Shown here: piece by piece, positions 37,921 to 46,041 of the stretch
Position numbering within the stretch: the first letter of the stretch is position 1
Layout: every line of letters starts with the position of its first letter
Source of the DNA: Aved-18 sp964606665
GTDB lineage: Bacteria > Cyanobacteriota > Vampirovibrionia > Obscuribacterales > Obscuribacteraceae
DNA length: 64,000 nt
Assembly (NCBI GenBank): GCA_964606665.1
Contig: CAZSHS010000018.1
Coordinates: forward strand, 1-64,000
Reading direction: 5' to 3'
Program-made: the position numbers and the translations under genes
The notes under the pieces: model-generated
Databases searched by the model: none
What the model saw: only the letters and a program-made list of their open reading frames with translations
Told to the model about the DNA's origin: nothing

Positions 37921-38692
37921 GTTTACCTTCGTAGCCTTCCAGCTTGAATAATTTCAATTGAGTTTCAAAAGCACTTGGAGTCACTGTCACATCACCCGAA
38001 AATGGGTCATCGTAAGTTGCAAGCAAGAATAAATTCAAACAAACAACCAGGCTTACAATTGCGACCATAATTACTTGTACTTTCATACTTCGAGCAGCAA
38101 AGAAATAGGTGAATATTATGGTGGCGACACCACCAATAACAAGCACTACCCACAGAGCAGCAGGCAGACCAGCATGCAGTGCCTCGACGCGTAAGCGTCT
38201 TGAATCGCCAAGACTCATCATCGATTCAAATAATTGGTTTTGAGCGTTACTTTGTCTCTGGGTGGATGGTTCGTATTCGGTGCAATGGTCCCAGAGTTCT
38301 TTGTAAATTGTCCAGGCTTTGGGACTATCTTGTTTTTGAGCAAGCAATGGCCATTCATCGTCTATGACTTCGTGAGCATACTTTGCGCAAAGATCCTTAA
38401 GTTGATTACAATTTTGTTCGGGAAGTCCGTTTGCTAGTCTAAATACATTTCCAAGCGAAGATGCTTCTTGTTGCACTGTTTGTCTGGCAACGGTGAATCG
38501 TTGCATCGCATCTGCCACCATGAATCCAATTAAGACGGCAAAGAGCATTGCCACGATTTGCGAGTATGGGTCTGTAATTTCGTGTTGCGGCTCTAAATCG
38601 GATTTGATGTGCCATCTTCTGGCAATCATTAAGCCAATGAGCGATGCGCTGACAATTGCTATTGTCACTAATAGTGCGCTTAAAAATCCCAC
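37910..38692 (-). CDS. DUF4239 (bestrophin-like) membrane protein
   Basis: The 260-residue protein has two N-terminal helices (about 4-24 and 45-62), a soluble central region with VARQTVQQEASSLGNVFRLA, and two C-terminal helices (about 185-230). The first loop and the VxxEAxxLGxxYRxAxxLP stretch are the DUF4239 pattern, distantly related to bestrophin channels. No function is established. It is followed on the same strand, 14 bases upstream, by another membrane protein, so the two may form an operon. Confidence 0.8.
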   Translation of the reverse strand: MGFLSALLVTIAIVSASLIGLMIARRWHIKSDLEPQHEITDPYSQIVAMLFAVLIGFMVADAMQRFTVARQTVQQEASSLGNVFRLANGLPEQNCNQLKDLCAKYAHEVIDDEWPLLAQKQDSPKAWTIYKELWDHCTEYEPSTQRQSNAQNQLFESMMSLGDSRRLRVEALHAGLPAALWVVLVIGGVATIIFTYFFAARSMKVQVIMVAIVSLVVCLNLFLLATYDDPFSGDVTVTPSAFETQLKLFKLEGYEGKLTP

Positions 38693-38706
38693 AGTTATTT
38701 AAACTC

Positions 38707-39414
38707 CTATTGTATTATGTTCACGGCTCTTGCTGCCACCAGAGATATAGTGGCTAGTGCAATCAATGATTCCAAAAGCATCAAAAATTTTGCTCGCCCT
38801 GACAAAGGTAAGACATCGGTGGGACTAAATGCAGTGGCATTTGTGAAGGCTAGATACATGTAGTCAAAAAATCGCGGTGACCAGTCTGGCGGAGCGGAGC
38901 CTGGCGTGGACATTTGTGGGAAAAGGAAATCTGGTGCCTGGTGTCCTTTGTGAGTGCGCTCATGCGGACCGCCTCTATCTATCTCCCAGAACCAGAGAGC
39001 AAAAGCTATAACATTGGTAAACCAGATACCAATGCCTGAGAAAAACAGTTCAATACTGTTTACTTTGCCTGGCTCAAAAAATAGCGCATAAATCAACAGA
39101 ACAAGCGTAGCCAAATTAACTATGCTCACCAGAGCAATCACGATAATGGCTAATGCTTGCAGAAATTTGCTTTCGTCTTTGTGTCGATTGGGAGCGCTTA
39201 GTGAAATTGGAATCAAGATGATTAATTCAAGCACGAGCGCTACAATTGGTAGGTTGCGTGTGAGTTCGTGTGGTAATACTACTTGAACAATCATTGCTAC
39301 AATTATTGCTAAGGATGCTGGCCACCTTGGCTCTTCTTGCGAAACTCCTCCCCATGCCGGTTGGTAAGATTCGTCGAATTGACCGTCGAGATTGGAAGGC
39401 GAATCACTATTCAT
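38707..39414 (-). CDS. Membrane protein with ion-channel-like C-terminal pore region
   Basis: The 235-residue protein has an acidic, Pro-rich N-terminus and about five hydrophobic segments. Between the last two lies FTNATAFSPTDVLPLSGRAKFLML, where a short pore-like helix and loop precede an outer helix (ESLIALATISLVAARAVN). This resembles bacterial two-helix potassium-channel-like proteins, but the TVGYG filter is replaced, so ion selectivity cannot be inferred. It is adjacent to the DUF4239 gene and probably co-transcribed with it. Confidence 0.6.
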   Translation of the reverse strand: MNSDSPSNLDGQFDESYQPAWGGVSQEEPRWPASLAIIVAMIVQVVLPHELTRNLPIVALVLELIILIPISLSAPNRHKDESKFLQALAIIVIALVSIVNLATLVLLIYALFFEPGKVNSIELFFSGIGIWFTNVIAFALWFWEIDRGGPHERTHKGHQAPDFLFPQMSTPGSAPPDWSPRFFDYMYLAFTNATAFSPTDVLPLSGRAKFLMLLESLIALATISLVAARAVNIIQ

Positions 39415-39467
39415 TAGTAAAGTATACTAACCTTGACTTAGTACTAGATCATAATTAAACTGAAATA

Positions 39468-40406
39468 GTGTCGATAATAACTGTAGACAATCTTTCAAAA
39501 CATTTTCGCCGTGCCAAAATCAAGGCGGTTCAAGATGTCTCCTTCAGTGTTGAGCCTGGAGAAATATTTGGATTGATTGGACCTAATGGTGCTGGCAAAA
39601 CCACAATTATGGCTTGTCTTCTGGCCTTAATTAAGCCAAGCTCTGGTCAAATAAAAATAGATGGCAAGTCGCCTTATGATTTCGATGTAAAGCCACTAAT
39701 CGGATTTTTGCCTGAAAGACCTTGTTACAACCGCTGGATGAATATTGATCAATTTCTTACTTATCATCACATGCTTGCAGGAATGCCTGCCAAAGACAGA
39801 GAGAAAGATATCAAAGAAGCTTTAGAGGCTGTCGAGCTTGAAGTCGACCCCAAAAAACGCAGAGTGAAAGAACTATCGCGCGGTATGTTACAGCGTGTCG
39901 GTCTAGCGCAAGCAATCATTGGCAAGCCCAAAATTGTTTTTCTGGACGAACCGACATCAGGCATGGATCCACTCGGTTTTATTATGATTCGCAAAATGCT
40001 TTTGCGCTTCAAAGAGCAGGGTACCACTGCTATAGTTAATTCGCATCACTTGCTTGAAGTCGAAAAGGTCTGTGATCGTATTGCCTTCATCCGTGGTGGC
40101 AAGATAGAACATTTGGGAAGTATGGACTCTTTTGTGCTTGAAGGACAAGATGTCTCTCTTGCTTGGTTGCCTGTGACAAGTAAGAATGCAGACGAGATAA
40201 ATACTTTACTTGGTGAATTGGCCCTAAGGCACAATTGCAAGATTATTGAATCAACGCAAGAATCAGCCAAGCTCTCTTCGCCAAATAAGGAGCATCTTGC
40301 TCGGTTTATTCAAGAACTAATAAAAAATGAGCTGATGGTATATGAAGCAAAATCAGAGAGGCGCGAGTTAGTTGATTTGTTTTTAAATAAGAGTGAAATT
40401 CAATGA
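39468..40406 (+). CDS. ABC transporter ATP-binding protein
   Basis: The 312-residue ATPase has Walker A GPNGAGKTT near residue 37, Q-loop region LPERPCYNRWM, signature LSRGMLQRVGLAQ, Walker B IVFLDEPTSGMD, and H-loop NSHHL. It is an ABC-2-type exporter ATPase. The C-terminal 90 residues form an extra domain. The start is GTG. It overlaps the permease gene by four bases (ATGA), so the two are coupled. Confidence 0.9.
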   Translation: MSIITVDNLSKHFRRAKIKAVQDVSFSVEPGEIFGLIGPNGAGKTTIMACLLALIKPSSGQIKIDGKSPYDFDVKPLIGFLPERPCYNRWMNIDQFLTYHHMLAGMPAKDREKDIKEALEAVELEVDPKKRRVKELSRGMLQRVGLAQAIIGKPKIVFLDEPTSGMDPLGFIMIRKMLLRFKEQGTTAIVNSHHLLEVEKVCDRIAFIRGGKIEHLGSMDSFVLEGQDVSLAWLPVTSKNADEINTLLGELALRHNCKIIESTQESAKLSSPNKEHLARFIQELIKNELMVYEAKSERRELVDLFLNKSEIQ

Positions 40407-41203
40407 GTAAACCATCTCTTTTGAATAAAACCTTGATTCGCTTCAATTTGTGGGAGAAGGTGCGAGCCTGGCGTGTTGGTATTCCTATTATGCTTTTTAT
40501 GGGTCTACCCTGTTACATGATGCTTATTTCAGTGATTGATTCTACAGAGCCGGAAACGGCTGCAAAGAATGTCTGGAATATTTTTAACAACGCAAGTATC
40601 TATTTTCTATTGGCGTATTTGTTTATTTCAGATGGCTTGCTGACGGGAAGACCCACAGGCGAACCGGAAACACTGAACTTGCTCTTTACCCGACCAGTTA
40701 CACGCACGTGTTATGTGCTATCTAAATTCTTTTGCGGATTTTTGGGCTCGACAATTGTCTTGTTTATATCAGTATCATTGACTCTTGGTGTTGCCACTAG
40801 TCTTGGTATCGTTGAAAATCCCATTGATAGTCATTTCATTCTTTCTATCATATTCAATTGTCTGATTTTTTCAGCCTTTTATGTATTCTTGCACTCAATG
40901 CCTTCATTACTTGGACTGGTTTCTTACTTATTCTTCTCCGGCTGTCAAACTGTTGGAGAAATTATGTCTATTGGCTATAGTTCTAGCGCCCCCACATTTT
41001 TCAAATATGTAAAAGACGCCATCTTATTTTTCAACTATTGGTTTGGAGATGTCTTTCCCAGTTGTGTTGATTTCTCTTTGATTGCAAGTAGTTATTATGC
41101 ATGTACAGAGCTGATAGTAGTTTACTTGTCCAATTTAAGTCTATTTTTGTTCCTGGCAATTCTTATCCTTTCGCTCAGGGAGTTTTCCTATGGCTCGGAT
41201 TGA
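40403..41203 (+). CDS. ABC-2 type transporter permease
   Basis: The 266-residue protein has about six hydrophobic helices with few charged residues between them, the layout of an ABC-2 permease. TGRPTGEPETLNLLFTRPVTRTCYVLSKFFCGF is the conserved coupling region before helix 3 (loop containing the paired Arg-Pro-Val). It overlaps the ATPase gene at its start and the thioredoxin gene at its end, by 14 bases. Confidence 0.85.
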   Translation: MSKPSLLNKTLIRFNLWEKVRAWRVGIPIMLFMGLPCYMMLISVIDSTEPETAAKNVWNIFNNASIYFLLAYLFISDGLLTGRPTGEPETLNLLFTRPVTRTCYVLSKFFCGFLGSTIVLFISVSLTLGVATSLGIVENPIDSHFILSIIFNCLIFSAFYVFLHSMPSLLGLVSYLFFSGCQTVGEIMSIGYSSSAPTFFKYVKDAILFFNYWFGDVFPSCVDFSLIASSYYACTELIVVYLSNLSLFLFLAILILSLREFSYGSD

Positions 41204-42158
41204 TAAAGGTAAGTCGACACTTTATATTCCAATATTTATCACGGTGGCGATGTTGATACTCTTTATTGGCAGAGTCTATATCAAGGGTCCATTTCAAACA
41301 CTACTCAATCCAGATGCGCAAATTGGCTGGAAGACTCTTGGCGATCTTGAGCGGGAGAAAGATAGTTATCATTCTTCTCTTATACTTTACGATTTTTCTG
41401 CTGACTGGTGCCAGCCATGTAAGCGCATGGACAAAGTTACTTTTCAGGCATCAGATGTGGTTCAAAAGGTGCGTGAAGGTTTTTATCCAGTAAAAGTAAT
41501 CGTGGGAGAAGCTCACGAGAAAAAAAGCGTCACTGACCTGCAAACTAAATATTCTCTTTATTCAATTCCAACTTTTGTGGTGACTTTGCCAAGTGGTGAG
41601 TGGGTGTATCAGAAGCGAGGATTTTTTCCTCCCAGAGACTTTATAAAAATGCTAGACAACGCAAAAACGAAAGCATATTTTGTTCGAGCTGAATTGAAGC
41701 TGGCGAAGGAAGACTATAAAGGCGCATTGGCCGAGCTTGATCCGGATGTGCTTTCGGGTAAAAAAACAATCGAAGATGAAATTCCCATTTTGGTCTATTT
41801 CCACACCCTTAAAATGCTTGGAAAACTAGAAGATGCCAAAGCGATGGTAAAAAGGAGATTCGATTTCGTCTATTCTAAAAAGAAAGGTGCCATCCAAGCA
41901 AATGCCAAGTCGCTTCCGTGGCCATTGCCGTTCTATCAGTATTTACTTGGCGAAATTGATCAAGAAAAATTGAATAACGCATCTTCTGTATGGTATCAAA
42001 AAGCAGATATAAGTAGTGCTATTGCTCTTGATGCTCTCTCAAATAACAAAAAAGACATCGCTTTAAAGTCTTTCCACAAAGCTGCCGAGAGCTCTTATTA
42101 TTCCAGTTCTGATTCTTTCAGATTGGCTGAGCTGTTCATCAAAGAGCTTGAGCCCTAG
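41190..42158 (+). CDS. Membrane-tethered thioredoxin-fold protein with helical C-terminal domain
   Basis: The 322-residue protein has one N-terminal helix (about 9-29), a thioredoxin domain with active site ADWCQPCKRMDK near residue 72 and cis-Pro in YSIPTFVVT near 120, and a C-terminal 170-residue helical region with TPR-like character. WCxxCK with an N-terminal anchor resembles the DsbD gamma domain and its relatives, which face the periplasm. It is the last gene of a three-gene operon with an ABC-2 exporter. The terminator overlaps its stop codon. Confidence 0.85.
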   Translation: MARIDKGKSTLYIPIFITVAMLILFIGRVYIKGPFQTLLNPDAQIGWKTLGDLEREKDSYHSSLILYDFSADWCQPCKRMDKVTFQASDVVQKVREGFYPVKVIVGEAHEKKSVTDLQTKYSLYSIPTFVVTLPSGEWVYQKRGFFPPRDFIKMLDNAKTKAYFVRAELKLAKEDYKGALAELDPDVLSGKKTIEDEIPILVYFHTLKMLGKLEDAKAMVKRRFDFVYSKKKGAIQANAKSLPWPLPFYQYLLGEIDQEKLNNASSVWYQKADISSAIALDALSNNKKDIALKSFHKAAESSYYSSSDSFRLAELFIKELEP

Positions 42159-42179
42159 CTCGGGCTCTGCTATTTCTTT
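42150..42179 (+). terminator. Rho-independent terminator for the ABC/thioredoxin operon
   Basis: A perfect six-base stem (GAGCCC, loop TAGCTC, GGGCTC at 42150-42167) contains the stop codon of the thioredoxin gene in its loop. It is followed by TGCTATTTCTTTTTG. It lies between this gene and the convergent MsrA gene. Confidence 0.65.
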
Positions 42180-42742
42180 TTGAACCAGCCACCGCAAAAT
42201 ACGCCTGTATTTTTCTGATTATATTTTTGATGGTATTCTTCTGCTCGGTAAAAAGGCACCGCCTTTGATACCTGAGTATAAATTTTGGTTTTATCCATTT
42301 TTTCTTGTTCGCTTATAACCTGACGTGCAACAAAAGCTTGCTCTGGCGAGAAATAAAATATTTCCGAGCGGTATTGACCGCCTCTTAAATGGCTGTTGTC
42401 GTAGCGCGGATTATGTATACGCAAGAACCTTTCAACCAGCTTTTTAAAGCTGATTTTTTGAGGATCGTAGGTGACGTGCACAGCCTCTGCGTGTCCCGTA
42501 TTGCCTGAGCAGACCTGCTCATAATTTGGATTGCTGGTTCGACCGCCTGTGTAACCGACTTCTGTGGCTACAACTCCTGGCGTGTCGAGGAAATCAGCCT
42601 CCACACCCCAAAATCAGCCAGCGGCAAAAACAGCTTCCTGGTTTTTATGACCATTTGGATTGTTCGAACTTGCTTGCACAGTCGTCCCCGATATTGTTAA
42701 TGCAAAAAGAACTAGCAGATTTACTAATCTCTTCGATTTCAT
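42170..42742 (-). CDS. msrA: Exported peptide methionine sulfoxide reductase A, predicted selenoprotein
   Basis: Reading from ATG 42740-42742 with AGAGG seven bases upstream gives a signal peptide (MKSKRLVNLLVLFALTISG, cleavage near VQA-S). A complete MsrA follows: VFAAG-X-FWGVEADFLDTPGV, TEVGYTGG, VCSGNTGHAEAV, and CGGWFKKK at the end. X, the catalytic Cys of GCFWG (residue 43), is encoded by TGA at 42614-42616. Without it the readable frame starts only at 42604 and lacks the active site. The family reduces methionine-S-sulfoxide in proteins; selenocysteine at this position is known in a few bacterial and algal MsrA proteins and raises activity. TGA is a stop elsewhere in this window, so a general code change is ruled out. 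The alternatives are a nonsense mutation or sequence error at exactly this codon. No SelA, SelB or SelC gene is visible here. Confidence 0.75.
42579..42609 (-). promoter_or_regulatory. Candidate bacterial SECIS hairpin downstream of the in-frame UGA
   Basis: Four bases after the UGA of msrA begins a stem GGGGTGTGGAGG, loop CTGATTT, CCTCGACACGCC. Pairs are GG-CC, GTGT-ACAC and GAGG-CCTC, separated by two symmetric G-G mismatches. The apical loop starts 16 bases beyond the UGA, within the distance known for bacterial SECIS elements. A shifted top (GGA paired with TCC) would put GG at the start of the loop, the usual SelB contact. The hairpin lies wholly inside coding sequence, as expected in bacteria. 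Confidence 0.6.
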
Positions 42743-42798
42743 AAAATTACCTCTATTCTTTGTATATCGTAGCAGAATGCAAAAAACTTTGTTACCAT

Positions 42799-43410
42799 AT
42801 GCGCATGATTAAGGCCGTTCTGTTCGATTATGGCAATGTTTTGAGTCATCCGGGTGAACCTGGGCGCATTGCTGAAAATCCTAATTTAAAAAATCTTGAA
42901 GCAAACTCATTTTGCAATGCGTACTGGCATGGACGCGAAGATTATGATCGTGGCACGGTTGAAGCCGCTCATTATTGGGACGGTGTTGGCAAAAAGCTTG
43001 ACCGCATATTCAGTACTCAAGAAAAAGAGCATTTGATTGCTCAAGACATAGCCTGTTGGTCTATTCTCAATTCCGTTATGCTCGAATGGGTATCACATCT
43101 AAAGCAAAAGGGCATCATCATTGGATTGATTTCGAACATGCCGCTTGAGCTCACTAGAAGTATTAGAAATGAGCCCTGGATAGCCAATTTCGACCATTGC
43201 ACATTTTCTTGCGAAATAGGCTTGGTAAAACCGCATCGCTCAATCTACGAACACAGCTTATCTAACCTGGGGCTTCAAGGCTCAGAATCTTTATTCATAG
43301 ACGACAGGAAGGAAAATATTGATGCGGCGGCAGAGCTGGGCATTCACGGACATCACTTCACTAATTACGATAACCTGATGAAATCCGCCAAAGAATTGAA
43401 TTTACCCTAG
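42799..43410 (+). CDS. HAD-superfamily hydrolase (subfamily IA)
   Basis: From ATG 42799 the protein is about 203 residues. HAD motif I is FDYGNVLSHPG near the N-terminus; note Asn after Gly, so the second Asp is replaced by Tyr-Gly-Asn as in many IA members. Motif II is LISNMP, the motif III Lys is in GLVKPH, and motif IV is FIDDRKENIDAA. It is a phosphatase or phosphoglucomutase-like enzyme; substrate unknown. An upstream start at 42760 lies outside homology. It is divergent from msrA, with only about 57 bases between starts. Confidence 0.85.
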   Translation: MRMIKAVLFDYGNVLSHPGEPGRIAENPNLKNLEANSFCNAYWHGREDYDRGTVEAAHYWDGVGKKLDRIFSTQEKEHLIAQDIACWSILNSVMLEWVSHLKQKGIIIGLISNMPLELTRSIRNEPWIANFDHCTFSCEIGLVKPHRSIYEHSLSNLGLQGSESLFIDDRKENIDAAAELGIHGHHFTNYDNLMKSAKELNLP

Positions 43411-43445
43411 TGGTAAAATGACTCAATCTTCCAAAGGATGAAAAC

Positions 43446-44792
43446 ATGAAATATTTAGCGGCTGTCCTTTCTTCTAGCTTGATTCTTTTAAGCGCTTGTT
43501 CGGGAGCTAACGTTTCTAGTGGCGGCGATTCGTTAAAACTAAACTATGTTACTAAGGTCAAGTCTTCATCTGCAAATCCAAAAGCTCAGAAAATTGACGG
43601 TGAAAAAGATTTGCTTTTCATCTTAGGAAAAAAGAAACTCGGACTTCAAGCTGACAATAAATTGAATCTTTTCGATTTTGAAAAAAAACGCATCTACAAA
43701 GCTGATCCTAAAACTAAAACCTTTGAAGATCACTCACTTTATATGATGTCTGGCTATAAACACGCAGAAGCTGCTAATCGTGCTCAACTAGCCAAACTTA
43801 TTAAAGAATCCGGTGGTGATGTTGAGAATACTTTTGATTCTTTCAATTCTGGATGTGAGCTAGGAATGATCATCCCAGGTGAAGAAGAAAATCCTGGTAT
43901 CACGGTAACTGAAAAAGATGGTACTGTCGAATACACCTACAAAGGAAAAGTGGTTACATCAGCCGTTCTTGGTGATGCGGTGCCAGAAGCTGTACTGCCA
44001 ATGATGGAGAAATTTTACGTTTATAACTGCAATATCCACCCATTTATTCGCAAAGATTTGCTAGCACGCAAAAGAGTTCCAAAAGAGTTGAATATAGAAA
44101 TCAATTCTCGCGGAATGAACACTACAATTAACATGACCTTGAAAAAGAATGAAGGACCGACTCCATCACTTGATCTTGGCTCTGATTACAAAGTTTCATT
44201 TGCAAAAAATCTTCCACTGTCAGCATTACAAGAACGTATCTATATCAAAAACGAAATTCCAGTTTTGCCTAAAAAGGACTCTGCTTTCACTGAAGCAAAG
44301 GCTTTGGTTGCTCAAAAGCAGCCAGTCGACGCATTGCTTACAATGATCGAATACAGCCTCTGCAACGGAGATCAGCCAGTTGCTGAATCAAAAGAAATTA
44401 TGGAAGCGACCAAAAAAGATCCTACAGTCAAGAAACTGCAAGAAAATTTGATGCCCCAAACTAAAGATGCAGCAGTCAACTCATACAAAATACTAAACAC
44501 GATAGATTCGACTAAATATAAAAAAGGCTATGTAATTGAAGTGCTCAAAGCTAACGTAGAAAGTTTGGCTGGCGGCAATCCTAGTCGTAGATTCTTATAC
44601 GCACTTACAAGTAATCCTGGAATCGTTTCTGCATACAAAGACCTTGGCACCTATTATTTCTCACGCTATGACGTGCAAAATGCCTGGGACAGTTTTGATC
44701 TGGGACGCAAGATCAAACCAGATCATGTTCTATTCAAAGACATAAATAAACTAGAGCAGGGTCTGGAAGAATCTCATCCAGAGTATTTCTAA
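43446..44792 (+). CDS. Lipoprotein with helical C-terminal repeats
   Basis: The 448-residue protein has a lipoprotein signal peptide with lipobox LSACSG at residue 17-22. The middle part is beta-rich with KGLLFILGKKK-like charged stretches. The C-terminal part (about 280-440) has TPR-like helices, including the run NPSRRFLYALTSNPG and DLGTYYFSRYDVQNAWDSFDLG. I recognise no family. AAAGGATG lies 5 bases before the ATG, a good binding site. Confidence 0.7.
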   Translation: MKYLAAVLSSSLILLSACSGANVSSGGDSLKLNYVTKVKSSSANPKAQKIDGEKDLLFILGKKKLGLQADNKLNLFDFEKKRIYKADPKTKTFEDHSLYMMSGYKHAEAANRAQLAKLIKESGGDVENTFDSFNSGCELGMIIPGEEENPGITVTEKDGTVEYTYKGKVVTSAVLGDAVPEAVLPMMEKFYVYNCNIHPFIRKDLLARKRVPKELNIEINSRGMNTTINMTLKKNEGPTPSLDLGSDYKVSFAKNLPLSALQERIYIKNEIPVLPKKDSAFTEAKALVAQKQPVDALLTMIEYSLCNGDQPVAESKEIMEATKKDPTVKKLQENLMPQTKDAAVNSYKILNTIDSTKYKKGYVIEVLKANVESLAGGNPSRRFLYALTSNPGIVSAYKDLGTYYFSRYDVQNAWDSFDLGRKIKPDHVLFKDINKLEQGLEESHPEYF

Positions 44793-44794
44793 AT

Positions 44795-45991
44795 CTAGTG
44801 AATAACTGCGCGCTTGCGCGTGGGTGGTGTAAGAGTCTTTTCTATCATGCGTGAAAAGTCTTGCACCAGATGTCTGTCGCTAAATTTTTCATAGACTCTA
44901 TGTCGCAGAGTATCAATTGAATTTATTGACGGAGGATCTTCTCTCATCTGCACAATACGACTTGCAAGCGCTCCGCTAGCGCTTATGTCACACATCCACT
45001 GTGGATCTTCGATAATGAATTTAGCCCCGCTATGAGGATGGCAGATAATTGGTGTGCCAATTATCGCCGCTTCAATCAAAACATTTCCGAGCCCTTCGTC
45101 TAAGCTAGGCAAAACAAACAAATTGGCCGCCGCCACCACTGATGGTACCTGCTCAACGGGTAAGGTTAGCCAGATGACTCGATCTTGTAATAGCTTCTCG
45201 CCAAGCGCTTTTAGATAATGAGTATCAGATTCTTCCACGCCGCAAAGAACAAGTTTAACTTTTGGATCGTTTAGTTTGGCTACTTCTTCGATAAGATAAT
45301 CAATTCGTTTGTGATAACGATTCCACGCCGCACAGCAAACAATCATGTAATCGTCTTGGGCAATGCCATACTTTTGACGAACAGTTGTATCGCGACACTG
45401 ATCCCACAACTCTTCGGCATCAAGACAATTTGGTATCAGATCCATTTTTGAACCTGGAATTCCAGCTTCAAGCGCCGCACCATAACCGCCAAAATTTAAT
45501 TGCTGAATATGGTCAAAGCATTTGTAGTTCTGTGGGTTGAAAATGCCGCCGTTAGCAAAAATGACTTTGTAATGAAAGTTTGGCAAGTGTGCCGCAGCCA
45601 TGATGAAATGAGCTAGTGGGACATCTTTGACCCAAACTACATCGGGATTAATTCTTGCAAGTTCGCTCAAAAGACCGGGCAGAAAGCTGATTTGCTCAAC
45701 ACCGTATGTCAGTTCCCAACGCATTTTTTCAGGCAGAATGGGCAATTCGGAAAGTTTTTTCAGTAAATGACTGTTCCTCTTGATATTAGGCACTTTAACC
45801 GCATGGGGATAGTCGCCGCCAGCCAAGAGATGAACATCGAAGTCAGTATGGTTCTTCAGTGCATGGAACCAGCGCGCGCACGACACTTCGAAGCCACGTT
45901 CGACATTTCCAAGCCCGCTTGAAACGAGCGCAATTTTTGTATTTCGGTGATTCTCTGTGTAATACATTGCACTTTGCTGATAATTGTCCAT
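44795..45991 (-). CDS. GT4-type glycosyltransferase
   Basis: The protein has a GT-B fold. The N-terminal part contains KIALVSSGLGNVERGFEVSCARW and a WVKDVPLAHFI stretch. The C-terminal nucleotide-sugar binding half has VCCAAWNRYHKRIDYLIEEV, VEQVPSVVAAANLFVLPSLDEGLGNVLIEAAIIGTPII with the E-x7-E signature of GT4. An in-frame start at 46030 exists, but homology supports ATG 45991 (about 398 residues). It is divergent from a GT2-type gene 51 bases away, so both may share a promoter region. Confidence 0.85.
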   Translation of the reverse strand: MDNYQQSAMYYTENHRNTKIALVSSGLGNVERGFEVSCARWFHALKNHTDFDVHLLAGGDYPHAVKVPNIKRNSHLLKKLSELPILPEKMRWELTYGVEQISFLPGLLSELARINPDVVWVKDVPLAHFIMAAAHLPNFHYKVIFANGGIFNPQNYKCFDHIQQLNFGGYGAALEAGIPGSKMDLIPNCLDAEELWDQCRDTTVRQKYGIAQDDYMIVCCAAWNRYHKRIDYLIEEVAKLNDPKVKLVLCGVEESDTHYLKALGEKLLQDRVIWLTLPVEQVPSVVAAANLFVLPSLDEGLGNVLIEAAIIGTPIICHPHSGAKFIIEDPQWMCDISASGALASRIVQMREDPPSINSIDTLRHRVYEKFSDRHLVQDFSRMIEKTLTPPTRKRAVIH

Positions 45992-46041
45992 TAAACTAAT
46001 AGCACCAGCAACTAAAGTCAACGGCGCCAAAGATTATTAAT

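Noticed and set aside
42170..42604. A 144-residue MsrA starting at 42604
   Set aside because: It lacks the active-site motif, signal peptide and a ribosome-binding site; the upstream sequence reads in the same frame as MsrA through the TGA.
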